Origin: DATDOY01 sp035293045
Lineage (GTDB): Bacteria; Actinomycetota; Acidimicrobiia; IMCC26256; JACPCJ01
Length of the DNA stretch: 24,776 nucleotides
NCBI GenBank assembly: GCA_035293045.1
Contig: DATDOY010000030.1
Location: 1-24,776, forward strand
Direction: 5' to 3'
Each line of letters opens with the position of its first letter. Position 1 is the first letter of the stretch. The notes beneath the pieces are model-generated. The model worked only from the letters and a program-made list of their open reading frames with translations, searched no databases and was not told where the DNA came from. Of the stretch, positions 8,059 to 16,029 are shown one piece after another. Both the position numbers and the translations under genes were made by a program.

Positions 8059-8081
8059 ATGATATGACACACCGTCAGAAA
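8059..8081 (-). promoter_or_regulatory. promoter and operator-like palindrome of the importer operon
   Basis: On the minus strand a -10-like TATCAT (8059-8064) is preceded directly by TGACGGTGTGTCA (8065-8077), a 4-bp inverted repeat within the wider TCTGACGGTGTGTCATA. The palindrome fills the space between the -10 box and a poor -35 region, which is a typical repressor position. The same TCTGACGGNNNNTCANA pattern recurs at 19865-19881. Confidence 0.5.
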
Positions 8082-8101
8082 CGGCCAGGGTCTTCCCGGC
8101 G

Positions 8102-8530
8102 TCACCCGAAATCCGACCACGCCGGTTTCGCCACCCGCTCCGCGAACCGCCACCCGTCGGGCGTGCGCCGCAGGCGGTCCTCGTAGGTGCCGCCCACCGA
8201 GAAGACCCGGCCCTGGTGGTCGACGAGCGGGTTGAACACGGCGCAGCGCGCCCTGGCGGCGTCGTTGTCTCCACCGGGGTAGAGGGAGATCTCACGGTTG
8301 GCGCACAGGTGTTGCGAGACGGCAAAGCCCGACAGTCCTTCGGCGACCCACGCCACGGCCTCGTCGACGGTGCCGCGCGGGCCGTCGAAGGCGGTGTAAT
8401 CCAGCACGGCGTCGGGCGCGAACAGCGCCGCCATGGCGTCCCAATCCCGCTGGTCGACGGCCACCGCGTACGCCGTGATCAGATCGTCGATGGCGAGCCG
8501 GTCGAAGAGGGCGTCGATCGATGGGGCCAC
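8102..8530 (-). CDS. SnoaL-like (NTF2-fold) protein
   Basis: 142 aa with the SnoaL/NTF2-like alpha+beta cone layout. An opening helix (IDALFDRLAIDDLITAYAVAVDQRDWDAMAALFAPDAVLDYT) is followed by strands ending DGWRFAERV, where the GWR(I/F)xxR close is typical. Family members include polyketide cyclases, steroid isomerases and limonene-epoxide-hydrolase-like enzymes, but many only bind ligands. The GTG start lies 10 bp after the stop of the 411-aa gene, with a weak ribosome-binding site. It is the last gene of the cyp51 operon. The catalytic role cannot be assigned. Confidence 0.82.
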   Translation of the reverse strand: MAPSIDALFDRLAIDDLITAYAVAVDQRDWDAMAALFAPDAVLDYTAFDGPRGTVDEAVAWVAEGLSGFAVSQHLCANREISLYPGGDNDAARARCAVFNPLVDHQGRVFSVGGTYEDRLRRTPDGWRFAERVAKPAWSDFG

Positions 8531-8540
8531 CGGGCTGACC

Positions 8541-9776
8541 CTAATGGGTTCGGAAGTCGAACTCCGCGCCCGTGCTGAACTCCGTCAGCTTCACCTCGAC
8601 CGGCACCTCCGCGGGGACGCCGGCCGCACCGATCGTTACCCGCCACGAGGCGACCGCGCCGGACCGGGGCGGAGCCACCGGCTCCACCCGAGCGGCGCCG
8701 TCGACGGCGGTCACGGCGGCTCCGACGGCACCGCAGTCCGAGCGCCCGAGAAGCGCGGGCCAGCTCAGGTCGTCGCCTTCCTCGAGACCGAGACACTGCC
8801 GGAGCGTGACGATCAATTCCGCGTCGGCGTGATCGACGACCACGTCGACATAGGCGCGGGGGTGAAAGGCGGGGTGCACTGCAAGCACGCGGGCGACGCC
8901 GCCCAAGCCGGGGCCGGCGCCGATGGCCTTGGCGAGCCGTCGGCTCGTGAGCCCGGCGATTCCCGTGAGCTGCTGTGTGCCCATGCGTTCGGCGATCTCG
9001 ACACCGAAACGGTCAGCCACGGCGAGCATGAACGAGCGCGCCAGCAGATGACCCTGGAGCGCGAACTCCTGGAGCAAGAGCACGAGGGTGTCGTGAGAGA
9101 AATGCTCGAGGCGGAGATCGGGGTCGAAGGGTCCGGCGTAGTCGCGGGCGCCGTCGCCGTCCGTCGATCGCCCACGCGAGAGTTCGATGGTCGCGGCGCG
9201 TGCGGCGGCGAGGCGGACGGCAGCCTCGGGCTCGGGGATCGGGTCGGCCGCGTCGTCGATCCCCACCGTCCACCGGCAATGCGGCTCGCGGTCGGACGGC
9301 ACTCGCGGGGGTCGATGCACGGGCCGCATCCGGGCTCGGGGGTTGGTCGCCGCGGCGGTGGCGTCAAAGGTCGGGTCCTCGATGTCGTGGCACATCGCCA
9401 CCACGAAGTCCTCGCCCATCGGCTCGACGTCCATGAGCGCCCCGCACGACGCGAGCGAGAACTCGCCGTGCTTGGCATCGGTGACCGAGTAGCGAAAGTC
9501 CATGAACTCGTGGGGCGCGCCGATGTCGAACTGCATGCCCTTGAAGATGGTGGGAACGTCGTCGCCGTCAAAGCCCAGGGCGCGACGGATGCGGCGCGTG
9601 TAGATCGGGCTCGCTCCCATCCATTCGTCGATCGCCACGTCCCGCATCGCCTCGAGGCCGAAGGCGCCGATCACGTGGGGCATCCCGGCGCGATCGATGA
9701 GGTGCCCGGCGAGCAGATACTCGCGACCGAGGACCGCCAACTCCTCGCGCGAGTACGGCTCGAACTCCTCGCTCAT
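8541..9776 (-). CDS. conserved protein of unknown function with Cys/His-rich core
   Basis: 411 aa, not recognised. No signal peptide or membrane helix is seen, so it is probably cytoplasmic. The N-terminal half has a striking motif block: FRYSVTDAKHG (94-104), CGALMDVEPMG (111-121), MCHDIEDPTFD (128-138), an RMRPVHRPPR stretch (149-158) and HC.W (167-170). Cys111, Cys129, His130, Asp131, His154, His167 and Cys168 could bind a metal or cluster. The HC motif loosely recalls the ATC-hydrolase fold, but I cannot claim that family. The C-terminal half (about 185-411) is a helical, leucine-rich domain ending in a beta-strand segment. It starts at ATG, 19 bp after the CMD-like gene, inside the cyp51 operon. 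A role in the same oxidative pathway is inference. Confidence 0.75.
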   Translation of the reverse strand: MSEEFEPYSREELAVLGREYLLAGHLIDRAGMPHVIGAFGLEAMRDVAIDEWMGASPIYTRRIRRALGFDGDDVPTIFKGMQFDIGAPHEFMDFRYSVTDAKHGEFSLASCGALMDVEPMGEDFVVAMCHDIEDPTFDATAAATNPRARMRPVHRPPRVPSDREPHCRWTVGIDDAADPIPEPEAAVRLAAARAATIELSRGRSTDGDGARDYAGPFDPDLRLEHFSHDTLVLLLQEFALQGHLLARSFMLAVADRFGVEIAERMGTQQLTGIAGLTSRRLAKAIGAGPGLGGVARVLAVHPAFHPRAYVDVVVDHADAELIVTLRQCLGLEEGDDLSWPALLGRSDCGAVGAAVTAVDGAARVEPVAPPRSGAVASWRVTIGAAGVPAEVPVEVKLTEFSTGAEFDFRTH

Positions 9777-9795
9777 CGAGCAGTCACTCGCGCGG

Positions 9796-10167
9796 TCACT
9801 CGCCGGCGTACCGGGCGATGAGGGTTTCCACCGCGCTGTTGAGCTTGGCGCCGCGGGGCCATCCGGCGTAGTGCGCGAGGAACACCACGAGTTCGCGCAG
9901 GTCGGTCGCCGAGAGGTCGCCGACTCGCAGCGCCGCGTCGCACTGCAGCTCCGCGACGTCGTCGAGACCGAGGCCGACGAGCAGTCCGACCAAGAGGAGC
10001 CGGCGCTCGCGGAGCGTGAAATCTCCGCGATCCCAGACGGTGCCGAAGAGGTGGTCGACGGTCAGGTTCAAGAAATCGCCCGGGTCGTCGGTGGAGGGCT
10101 CGTCGATCTCCCATCCGTACACCTGTCGCATGATCTCCAGGCCCCGCGCGCGCCGGTCGTCGCTCAT
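9796..10167 (-). CDS. carboxymuconolactone-decarboxylase-like (AhpD-fold) protein
   Basis: 123 aa, the size of gamma-carboxymuconolactone decarboxylase. The family core is visible as RERRLLLVGLLVGLG (53-67), followed by the helix ending LVVFLAHYAGWPRGAKLNSAVE, where AHYAGWP matches the CMD signature. The CxxC pair of AhpD peroxidases is absent (only one Cys, ELQC), so a thiol peroxidase role is unlikely. GGAGG stands 9 nt before the ATG. The ATG overlaps the stop of the 3-hydroxyisobutyrate-dehydrogenase-like gene (10164-10167), so they are coupled. Family firm, reaction unknown. Confidence 0.85.
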   Translation of the reverse strand: MSDDRRARGLEIMRQVYGWEIDEPSTDDPGDFLNLTVDHLFGTVWDRGDFTLRERRLLLVGLLVGLGLDDVAELQCDAALRVGDLSATDLRELVVFLAHYAGWPRGAKLNSAVETLIARYAGE

Positions 10168-11093
10168 GGCGTGTTCCCTCCTGCTTGCTCGTTCGCTGAT
10201 GCCGCCGCTTTCGATGTCGGCGCCCCCTCGCGACCCGAATGCGGCACGCCGAGAGCGTCGGCGAGGCGCGTCAGCGCCTCTTCGGCCAGCGGGAGCGCCA
10301 CGCCGAGGTCGGCGGCGAGGTCGAGCACGAGGCGGAGGTCCTTTTCTCCCAGCGTCCGCGTGTGCACCATGGCGTCGTACCAGTCATCACCCGGCGCCAG
10401 CAGCGCCGTCGAGTCGCGGAGCATGATGGCTCCCGGTCCCCCCGTGACCGCGTCGGAATGCCGCACGACGCGACCGAGGGCCGCAAGGTCGATCCCCGCC
10501 GCTTCCGCAAGGCGCTGGGCCTCCGCAGCGGCCGCGAACGACACCATCGTCACGAGGTTGCGCGCCAACTTCGCCCTGGTCCCTGCGCCCACCGGTCCGA
10601 CGTGCACAAAGAGATTCGCCCACCGGCCGAACGGACCCCGGCAGCGCTCGACGGCGGCGTCGTCGCCTCCGACGAGCACGGCGAGCGTGCCCTCGTGGGC
10701 GCCGACGAAGCCGCCGCTCACCGGGGCGTCGACCACCGCCACGCCCATGGTGCCCGCATCCTCGGCGAGCGACTCCGCCGTCCCCGGAGCGATGGTCGAG
10801 TGGATCGCGACGACCCTCCCGGGGCGGGCGCCGGCGAGAACGCCGTCGCCGCCGGCGAGGACCTCCCGCACCTGGGCGTCGTCGAGCACCATCACCGAGA
10901 TCACGTCGGACGCCTCGGCCACCTCCCGAGGAGAGCCCGCGACCTTGGCGCCCCGCTCTGCGAGCGCCGAGGCGGCGTCGGCACGCACGTCGAACACCGT
11001 CAGCCCACCGGACCAGTCGCCAAGGCGGCTAGCCATGGGAGACCCCATGGAACCGAGGCCGATGAAACCGACCGAGGAGGCGCCGTCGGTCAT
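10164..11093 (-). CDS. 3-hydroxyisobutyrate dehydrogenase-family oxidoreductase
   Basis: 309 aa, the usual length of beta-hydroxyacid dehydrogenases, which oxidise 3-hydroxy acids with NAD(P). The dinucleotide loop is GFIGLGSMGSPMA (9-21), the substrate-binding motif DAPVSGG (122-128) and the catalytic lysine is Lys175 in GAGTRAKLARN. The C-terminal helical domain carries GEKDLRLVLD, also a family segment. The tail after 285 is Ala/Ser-rich. It starts at ATG, 13 bp past the upstream SDR. With two SDRs, two P450s and a CMD-like protein in the same operon, it likely oxidises a hydroxylated acyl intermediate; the natural substrate is not evident. Confidence 0.9.
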   Translation of the reverse strand: MTDGASSVGFIGLGSMGSPMASRLGDWSGGLTVFDVRADAASALAERGAKVAGSPREVAEASDVISVMVLDDAQVREVLAGGDGVLAGARPGRVVAIHSTIAPGTAESLAEDAGTMGVAVVDAPVSGGFVGAHEGTLAVLVGGDDAAVERCRGPFGRWANLFVHVGPVGAGTRAKLARNLVTMVSFAAAAEAQRLAEAAGIDLAALGRVVRHSDAVTGGPGAIMLRDSTALLAPGDDWYDAMVHTRTLGEKDLRLVLDLAADLGVALPLAEEALTRLADALGVPHSGREGAPTSKAAASANEQAGGNTP

Positions 11094-11106
11094 GGACGCC
11101 GCCCGT

Positions 11107-11868
11107 TCACGACCGCACGATCTGGCCGCCGTCGACGTTGAAGATCTGTCCGGTGATCCACGAGGCGTCGTCGGACAGCAGGAACAGACACAGGCCCACG
11201 AGGTCGTCGGGAGTGCCCCGGCGCTTGAGCGCGAGGCCCTTCACGATGTCGTCGATGATTTCGCCGGGAACGACGCCGCGGGTGGCTTCGGTGTCGATCG
11301 GGCCCGGGGCGATGGCGTTGATCCGAATGTTGGAGCCACCGAGTTCGTACGCCAGTTGCTGGGTGAGGCTGTTGACGCCGGCTTTGGCGAGGCCGTAAAA
11401 CCCGGCGTACATCCACGCCGCCGTGGACGACTGGTTCACGATGGCGCCGCCGCCGCGCTCGATCATGTGCGGCGCACAGGCGCGGGTGCAGAGCAGCGCC
11501 CCGTCGAGGTTCACGCGGAGGAACCGCTGGTAGTAGTCCCACGGCACCGACAGCAACGTGTCGATCCGCATGCCCGCGTAGATGGCCGCGTTGTTCACCA
11601 GATAGTCGATGCCCCCGAAGCGCTCGACGGTCGCTGCCGCGAGGTGTTCGGTCGACGGCGGGTCACCGACGTCGGCGCGCACGAACGCCGCGCTGCCGCC
11701 GTCACCCGCGATCGACTGCTCGACCTTTCTGCCGCGCTCCTCGTCGAGGTCGGCGATCACCACCGACGCGCCCGCGGCGGCGAGGGCACGCGCATACGCC
11801 TCGCCGATGCCTCCCGACGCCCCCGTGACGACGGCGACCTTCTCGGCGAACCGCGAGGCGTCGGTCAT
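11107..11868 (-). CDS. short-chain dehydrogenase/reductase (SDR)
   Basis: 253 aa, classical SDR. The NAD(P)-binding TGASGGIG is at 15-22. An Asp ends strand beta2 (VIADLDEE), which favours NAD(H). NNAA follows, and the active-site residues are Ser in NQSSTAAW and Tyr/Lys in YGLAK. The C-terminus closes with TGQIFNVDGGQ, the usual SDR end. The ATG at 11868 is used rather than a GTG five codons upstream because GGGAGGT is 6 nt before it and the ATGA overlaps the stop of the SnoaL-like gene. It presumably oxidises a secondary alcohol made by the neighbouring P450s (inference). Confidence 0.9.
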   Translation of the reverse strand: MTDASRFAEKVAVVTGASGGIGEAYARALAAAGASVVIADLDEERGRKVEQSIAGDGGSAAFVRADVGDPPSTEHLAAATVERFGGIDYLVNNAAIYAGMRIDTLLSVPWDYYQRFLRVNLDGALLCTRACAPHMIERGGGAIVNQSSTAAWMYAGFYGLAKAGVNSLTQQLAYELGGSNIRINAIAPGPIDTEATRGVVPGEIIDDIVKGLALKRRGTPDDLVGLCLFLLSDDASWITGQIFNVDGGQIVRS

Positions 11869-12422
11869 GACGGCACCTCCCACAGCCCGACGGGCGCATC
11901 ACCGAGGCGGTAGTGCCCGGGGAGCGATCCGGCCGCCACCCGCTCCATGCGCTTGGTCATCCCCTCAGACAGCGTGCCGTCGCCGATCATCTCCACGAAA
12001 AGGGCGGCGGCGTTGCCGAAGTCGAAGAAGTCGCGCTGCCACGACCACTGGAAGTTCCCCGCGTACCGGAACCAACTCCCGCCGAGGCCGGGTACTTCGT
12101 AGGTGCTGCCGTCGGCCCGCTTGGCGTCGGCGATCTGGCGCCAGAAGCCGACAACGTGCCCGCGGCGGTCGTCGACGAGGATGTCCTCGTAGGGGTACTT
12201 CCACCCGTCGAGACCGCCCATCTCGAGGCCGAGCGCGATGTCGCGGATCTCGTCGCGGCCCACCGCCATGAACTCCTCCCTCGGCCCGAGATTCCACCCG
12301 TAGGTGGCGTCCTCGGTGAACATCTCGGCCAGCGGGCGCCAGTCGCCGGCCTCTTCGCAGCGGCGGTTCCCTTCGAGCCACCGCTCCACCATCTCCTCCA
12401 TTTCCTCTCGGGGAAACGCCAT
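11865..12422 (-). CDS. SnoaL/NTF2-like protein, cyp51-operon member
   Basis: 185 aa. The opening helix (EEMEEMVERWLEGNRRCEEAGDWRPLAEMFTEDATYGWNLG) and the later VVGFWRQIA / GSWFRYAG strands fit an NTF2-like cone. The start is the ATG at 12422, because GGAGG lies 10 nt upstream and the ferredoxin gene ends just 5 bp before it; an earlier in-frame ATG at 12464 would overlap the ferredoxin gene. From memory, a hypothetical protein of similar size (Rv0762c) follows the cyp51 ferredoxin in M. tuberculosis, so this may be its counterpart. That needs an alignment. Role unknown; it may bind a sterol-like ligand. Confidence 0.78.
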   Translation of the reverse strand: MAFPREEMEEMVERWLEGNRRCEEAGDWRPLAEMFTEDATYGWNLGPREEFMAVGRDEIRDIALGLEMGGLDGWKYPYEDILVDDRRGHVVGFWRQIADAKRADGSTYEVPGLGGSWFRYAGNFQWSWQRDFFDFGNAAALFVEMIGDGTLSEGMTKRMERVAAGSLPGHYRLGDAPVGLWEVPS

Positions 12423-12427
12423 GTCGA

Positions 12428-12622
12428 TCAGTCCTCCACAATCTTGAGGGCATGGGTGGGGCAAAACTTCACGGCCAACTCCACCTTGGGGCGGAGATCG
12501 TCGGCGGGCGCGTCGTCGAGCACGGTGAGCTCGCCCGCCTTCGAGACCGAGAACACCTCGGGAGCCTCGGACTCACAGACGCCGTGCCCTTGGCAGAGGT
12601 CGCGGTCGACCTCGATCCTCAT
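12428..12622 (-). CDS. 3Fe-4S-type ferredoxin, P450 redox partner
   Basis: 64 aa. The cysteines follow the CxxHxxC...CP pattern: C10-QG-H13-GV-C16 and C54-P55. In actinobacterial P450 ferredoxins this pattern holds a [3Fe-4S] cluster (or 4Fe-4S, depending on the residue at the His position). It delivers electrons to a cytochrome P450. Its ATG overlaps the CYP51 stop (ATGA, 12619-12622), so it is most likely the CYP51 partner, and it may also serve the second P450 of the operon. No ferredoxin reductase is encoded in this window. Confidence 0.93.
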   Translation of the reverse strand: MRIEVDRDLCQGHGVCESEAPEVFSVSKAGELTVLDDAPADDLRPKVELAVKFCPTHALKIVED

Positions 12623-14004
12623 GGCGCGCCTCCTGCGGATCGGCGGCGGTAGCGGGCGAGGCACGGCTGCGCGAGCTGCACGACCATCTTCGAGTGGTCG
12701 TTGCGGTAGCTCGCGGACGGCTGGGACAGTGCAAACGAATAGTCCCGGAGCAGCACCGAGAAGATCGCCTTGAGCTGCATCATGGCGAAGGCGGCCCCGA
12801 CGCACCGGTGGCGGCCGGCTCCGAAGGGAATCCAGTTCCAGGGATTGGCGACGTCCTCCTCGCGGGGCTCGAGGTAGCGGGCGGGCGCGAACGCCTCGGC
12901 GTCGGCAAAGGATTCCTCGATGCGATTCGAGACGGCGGGGCTCGCGCCGACCATGCAGCCCGGTTCGATGACGAACCCGCCGACCTCGATCGGCTGCTTG
13001 GCCACCCGCAGCAGGAGGATGAGCGGCGGGTGGAGCCGCAGGGCCTCCTTGATCGCCGACTCGAGCCGCGGGATCTCGCGCAACGCCTGATAGCTGACGT
13101 CCGAGCCGTCGGCGTAGAGCGCGTCGAGCTCGGCGACGACCTGCGCCAACTCCTCCGGGTGCCGCAGCAGCTCGATGAGGGTCCACGCAGCCGTCCCCGA
13201 GGTCGTGTGGTGACCGGCGAACATCATGGCGATGAACATCCCCGTGACCTCGTCGGCGGAAAAGCGCGGCCCGCCGTCGTCGCCGGGGATGGACATCAGC
13301 ACGTCGAGCAGATCGCGCTCGTCGTCGTCGTCGCCGACGGGCGGGGCGGCCCGCCTCGCGCCCATGATCTCCTCGACCAACTCCACGAGACCGGCCCGCG
13401 CCGCGTCGCGGCGCCGGAAGCTCTCGATGTCGGCGTAGGGGTCGACGTAGGCGAGGGCGTCGGTCCCCTGTTCGAGGTCGTGGTACAGAGCCGCGAAGCG
13501 ACCGTCGAGTTGGTCGCGGAACTTCTTGCCGATCAAGCACGCCGACGACGTGTAGATGGTGAGCTCGGCAAACCAGTCGAGGAGATCGATCTCGCCCTCG
13601 TCGCCCCACGGCGCCGCCATCGCGCGGACTTCCCGGTCGATGGTCTCGGCGTGACCGCGCATGAACTTGTCGCGGAGGGCCTGGTTGTGGAGCATCTCGC
13701 GCCGGCGTTCGGGTGGGGCGTCGAAGACGACTCCTTCGCCGAAGATCGGCGTCATGAAGGGGTAGGCCTCGGCCTGGTCGAGTTCCTCCTCGGAGGCGCG
13801 GAAGAAGACCTCGTTGGCTTCCGCCCCGGTGAGGAGGACGACCCGGCGATCGGCGAGACGGAACTCGCCGACGTCGCCGCATTCCTGCCGCACGCGTTCC
13901 ATCAGACCGATGGGGTCCCGGCGCAGCTCCTCGAGGTGGCCCCCGTCGCCGGTCGCGCCCGACACCTCAGGAGGTCGTCGCGTCTCGGTCGTCGTCGTGC
14001 TCAT
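12619..14004 (-). CDS. cyp51: cytochrome P450 CYP51, sterol 14alpha-demethylase
   Basis: 461 aa, compared with about 451 for M. tuberculosis CYP51, which it resembles closely as I recall that sequence. CYP51 removes the 14alpha-methyl group of sterols in three oxidations. The BC-loop signature AYPFMTPIFGEGVVFDA (80-96) contains Tyr81 and Phe83. Phe at that site is the plant/mycobacterial form that favours 4-monomethyl sterols such as obtusifoliol. The I-helix FAGHHTTSGTA (262-272) has the CYP51-specific His-His-Thr in place of the usual acid-Thr pair. ExxR is E320-R323, and the heme loop WIPFGAGRHRCVGAAFA has Cys401. The start is the ATG that overlaps the SDR stop (14001-14004); the frame stays open upstream but is SDR shadow. 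The ferredoxin follows directly. Confidence 0.96.
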   Translation of the reverse strand: MSTTTTETRRPPEVSGATGDGGHLEELRRDPIGLMERVRQECGDVGEFRLADRRVVLLTGAEANEVFFRASEEELDQAEAYPFMTPIFGEGVVFDAPPERRREMLHNQALRDKFMRGHAETIDREVRAMAAPWGDEGEIDLLDWFAELTIYTSSACLIGKKFRDQLDGRFAALYHDLEQGTDALAYVDPYADIESFRRRDAARAGLVELVEEIMGARRAAPPVGDDDDERDLLDVLMSIPGDDGGPRFSADEVTGMFIAMMFAGHHTTSGTAAWTLIELLRHPEELAQVVAELDALYADGSDVSYQALREIPRLESAIKEALRLHPPLILLLRVAKQPIEVGGFVIEPGCMVGASPAVSNRIEESFADAEAFAPARYLEPREEDVANPWNWIPFGAGRHRCVGAAFAMMQLKAIFSVLLRDYSFALSQPSASYRNDHSKMVVQLAQPCLARYRRRSAGGAP

Positions 14005-14807
14005 GACGGTGCTCCTCGTTGACGTTCGTCGGTGGTGGCGATCGGGGCCTCGGGCTCGATCTCGAGGAGGGTGACGTGGGCGCCGGGCGGCATCGCCACC
14101 ACGGCCGCGATCGCCGCCGCCACGTGGGCGGGCGAGAGAAAGTGGTCGTGGCGGGCAAGACCCCAGTGCGCCCACCGCTGCACCAGGTCGGTGAACCGGC
14201 CGGCGTCCCATCCCCTCCCCATTCCGGTCGCCGTGGGCCCGGGACGCACGATCGACGCCCGCACGCCCGTCCCTTCGAGTTCCATCTGCGCCGCCCGCGC
14301 CAACCCCTCGAGACCCCACTTCGAGGCCACGTAGGCGGCGATCCCGGGCCGGGGCATGCGGAGGACGTCCGAGGTCACAAAGACGATGTCGCCGCGACCC
14401 CGCTCGATCATGCCGGGCACGACCAGCGACATGAGGTGCTGCGCGCCGAGAAGGTTGACGCGGGTCTCGGCGGCGAAGGCGTCGGGCGGGATCTCCGCCG
14501 CGTCGCCCATCCCGGTGTCGCCCGCGTTCGAGACGACGACGTCGATGCGACCGAGTGCACCCTCGGCGGCAGCCACGAACTCCTTGAGGGAGGCCTCGTC
14601 GGCGAGATCCAGGCCGGCGGCAAAGGCTCGGCCGCCCTGCTCGACGATCTCGGCCGCGACGGCCTCGCACCGCTCGACGCGCCGCGCCCCGAGCGCCACG
14701 GGGTGACCGGCGGCGGCGAGCACTCGGGCGGTGGCCTCGCCGATGCCCGACGACGCGCCCGTCACGAGCGCGGGTCGGATCGGCGGATGCGGGTCGAAGC
14801 GCGGCAC
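14001..14807 (-). CDS. SDR of the cyp51 locus (Rv0765c-like)
   Basis: 268 aa from GTG. The nucleotide loop is TGASSGIGEA (16-25); Arg-Arg after strand beta2 (ALGARRVERC) favours NADP(H). NAG follows the fourth strand, and the active site is Ser in FVTSDVLR with Tyr/Lys in YVASK. The C-terminal 60 residues (QRWAHWGLARHDHFLSPAHVAAAIAAVV...) are longer than in minimal SDRs and end in a basic tail. One base separates it from the CYP123-like gene stop, and its stop overlaps the cyp51 ATG. In M. tuberculosis (from memory) Rv0765c occupies the same place, so it probably acts on the product or substrate of one of the two P450s. Confidence 0.9.
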   Translation of the reverse strand: MPRFDPHPPIRPALVTGASSGIGEATARVLAAAGHPVALGARRVERCEAVAAEIVEQGGRAFAAGLDLADEASLKEFVAAAEGALGRIDVVVSNAGDTGMGDAAEIPPDAFAAETRVNLLGAQHLMSLVVPGMIERGRGDIVFVTSDVLRMPRPGIAAYVASKWGLEGLARAAQMELEGTGVRASIVRPGPTATGMGRGWDAGRFTDLVQRWAHWGLARHDHFLSPAHVAAAIAAVVAMPPGAHVTLLEIEPEAPIATTDERQRGAPS

Positions 14808-14808
14808 G

Positions 14809-16029
14809 TCAGCGCACCCTGACCGAGGTGGGGAGCGAGGCGAACCCGCGCACGTTGACCGAATGCACGCGCCGTGAGTGCTCCTCGTCCACCTCGTAAT
14901 CGGCGACGCGTCGGACGAGTTCGGTGAGGGCGATCCGAGCCTCGAGCCGCGCCAGCGCCGCCCCGAGGCAGAAGTGGCGGGCGAACCCGAAACTCACGAG
15001 GTCGGCCGTGTCGCGATCGAGGTCGTAGCGGTCGGCGTCAGGAAACACGCGATCGTCGCGGTTCGCCGATCCCACCAGCAGGAGCACCCGCGCCCCGGCG
15101 GGCATCAGCACCCCGTGGCGTTCGGTGTCCTCGGTCAGCGTCCGCGCCAACGCCTGGGTCGAGGTGTCGTAGCGGAGGGTCTCCTCGATCCACGCGTCGA
15201 CGCGGGTCGGGTCGGCGAACGGCTTGGCGCGCTCGTCCGGATTCCGCCACGCCCAATACCAGGCGTTGGCGAGGAGCTTGGCCGTCGTCTCGTTCCCCGC
15301 CACAACCATGAGGAAGAGGAAGCTGATGACGTCGTCGTCGGCGAGGCGATCGCCGTCGATCTCCGCGTCGAGGAGCGCCGAGGTGAGGTCGTCGGTTCGG
15401 GTGCGGCGTCGCTCACGCACCATGTCGGCGAAGTACCCGGCGAGGGCGATCGCCGCCTCGATCCCGGACGCGGGGACGTCGAAGACACCCTCGTCGCGGT
15501 GCACAAGCAGATCCGCGAGGCGGCGCACCTCGTCGCGATCGGCCCGGGCAACGCCGATCATCTCCGACATCACGTCCATCGGAAGCCGGCCAGCGAAGTC
15601 GGCGACGAAGTCGAACGAGCCCTGCTCGAGCGCGGGGTCCAAGTGCAGGCGCGTCAGCTCGAGGATGTGGGGGGCGAGGTCGGTCACCCGCCGGGGCGTG
15701 AACCCGCGCGACACCAGCCCGCGCATCCGGCCGTGATCGGGCTCGTCCATGGCGAGGAACGACATCGTGCGGCGCGCGTGGGGTCCGGTCGCGCTCGGGT
15801 CGAGCGACACCCCGCTCGCGCTGGAGAAGCGGGCGCCGTCACGGAAGGCGTCGACGACGTCCGCGTGACGAGACAGCGCGAAAAAGTCGACGTCGTCGTT
15901 GCGATACGTCGGCGCTTCCTCGCGTAGGCGACGATACGTCGGATAGGGGTCCTCGTGGATCGCGTAGTCGTAGGGGCTGTATTCGACGCGACCGGCCGTC
16001 CCCTGATCGGCGGAGGCGACGCGGGTCAT
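14809..16029 (-). CDS. cytochrome P450, CYP123-like
   Basis: 406 aa, a soluble class I bacterial P450. I-helix AGNETT (244-249), ExxR at E283-R286, heme Cys354 in FGFARHFCLG. The usual FxxGxxxCxG signature has Ala instead of the first Gly (residue 350). FLAMDEPDHGRMRGLVSRGFTPRRV (91-115) is the typical C-helix with heme-propionate-contacting His/Arg. The gene lies between the tetR and SDR genes, which is the place of cyp123 (Rv0766c) in M. tuberculosis; this is my reason for the CYP123-like label, so family assignment is less certain than the P450 call. ATG overlaps the tetR stop (16026-16029). Substrate unknown. Confidence 0.88.
   Translation of the reverse strand: MTRVASADQGTAGRVEYSPYDYAIHEDPYPTYRRLREEAPTYRNDDVDFFALSRHADVVDAFRDGARFSSASGVSLDPSATGPHARRTMSFLAMDEPDHGRMRGLVSRGFTPRRVTDLAPHILELTRLHLDPALEQGSFDFVADFAGRLPMDVMSEMIGVARADRDEVRRLADLLVHRDEGVFDVPASGIEAAIALAGYFADMVRERRRTRTDDLTSALLDAEIDGDRLADDDVISFLFLMVVAGNETTAKLLANAWYWAWRNPDERAKPFADPTRVDAWIEETLRYDTSTQALARTLTEDTERHGVLMPAGARVLLLVGSANRDDRVFPDADRYDLDRDTADLVSFGFARHFCLGAALARLEARIALTELVRRVADYEVDEEHSRRVHSVNVRGFASLPTSVRVR

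Noticed and set aside
9697..11913. 738-codon plus-strand open frame spanning four minus-strand genes
   Set aside because: It crosses opposite-strand genes with clear SDR, dehydrogenase and CMD motifs; its own product has none.
12623..13882. Longer reading of the ferredoxin frame into the cyp51 gene
   Set aside because: The sequence upstream of the ferredoxin ATG is Arg-rich shadow of CYP51; a start overlapping the CYP51 stop explains the ferredoxin.
14005..14670. N-terminal extension of CYP51 through the SDR gene
   Set aside because: The extension is out-of-frame SDR sequence; the MSTTTTETRR start overlaps the SDR stop and gives the family's normal length.
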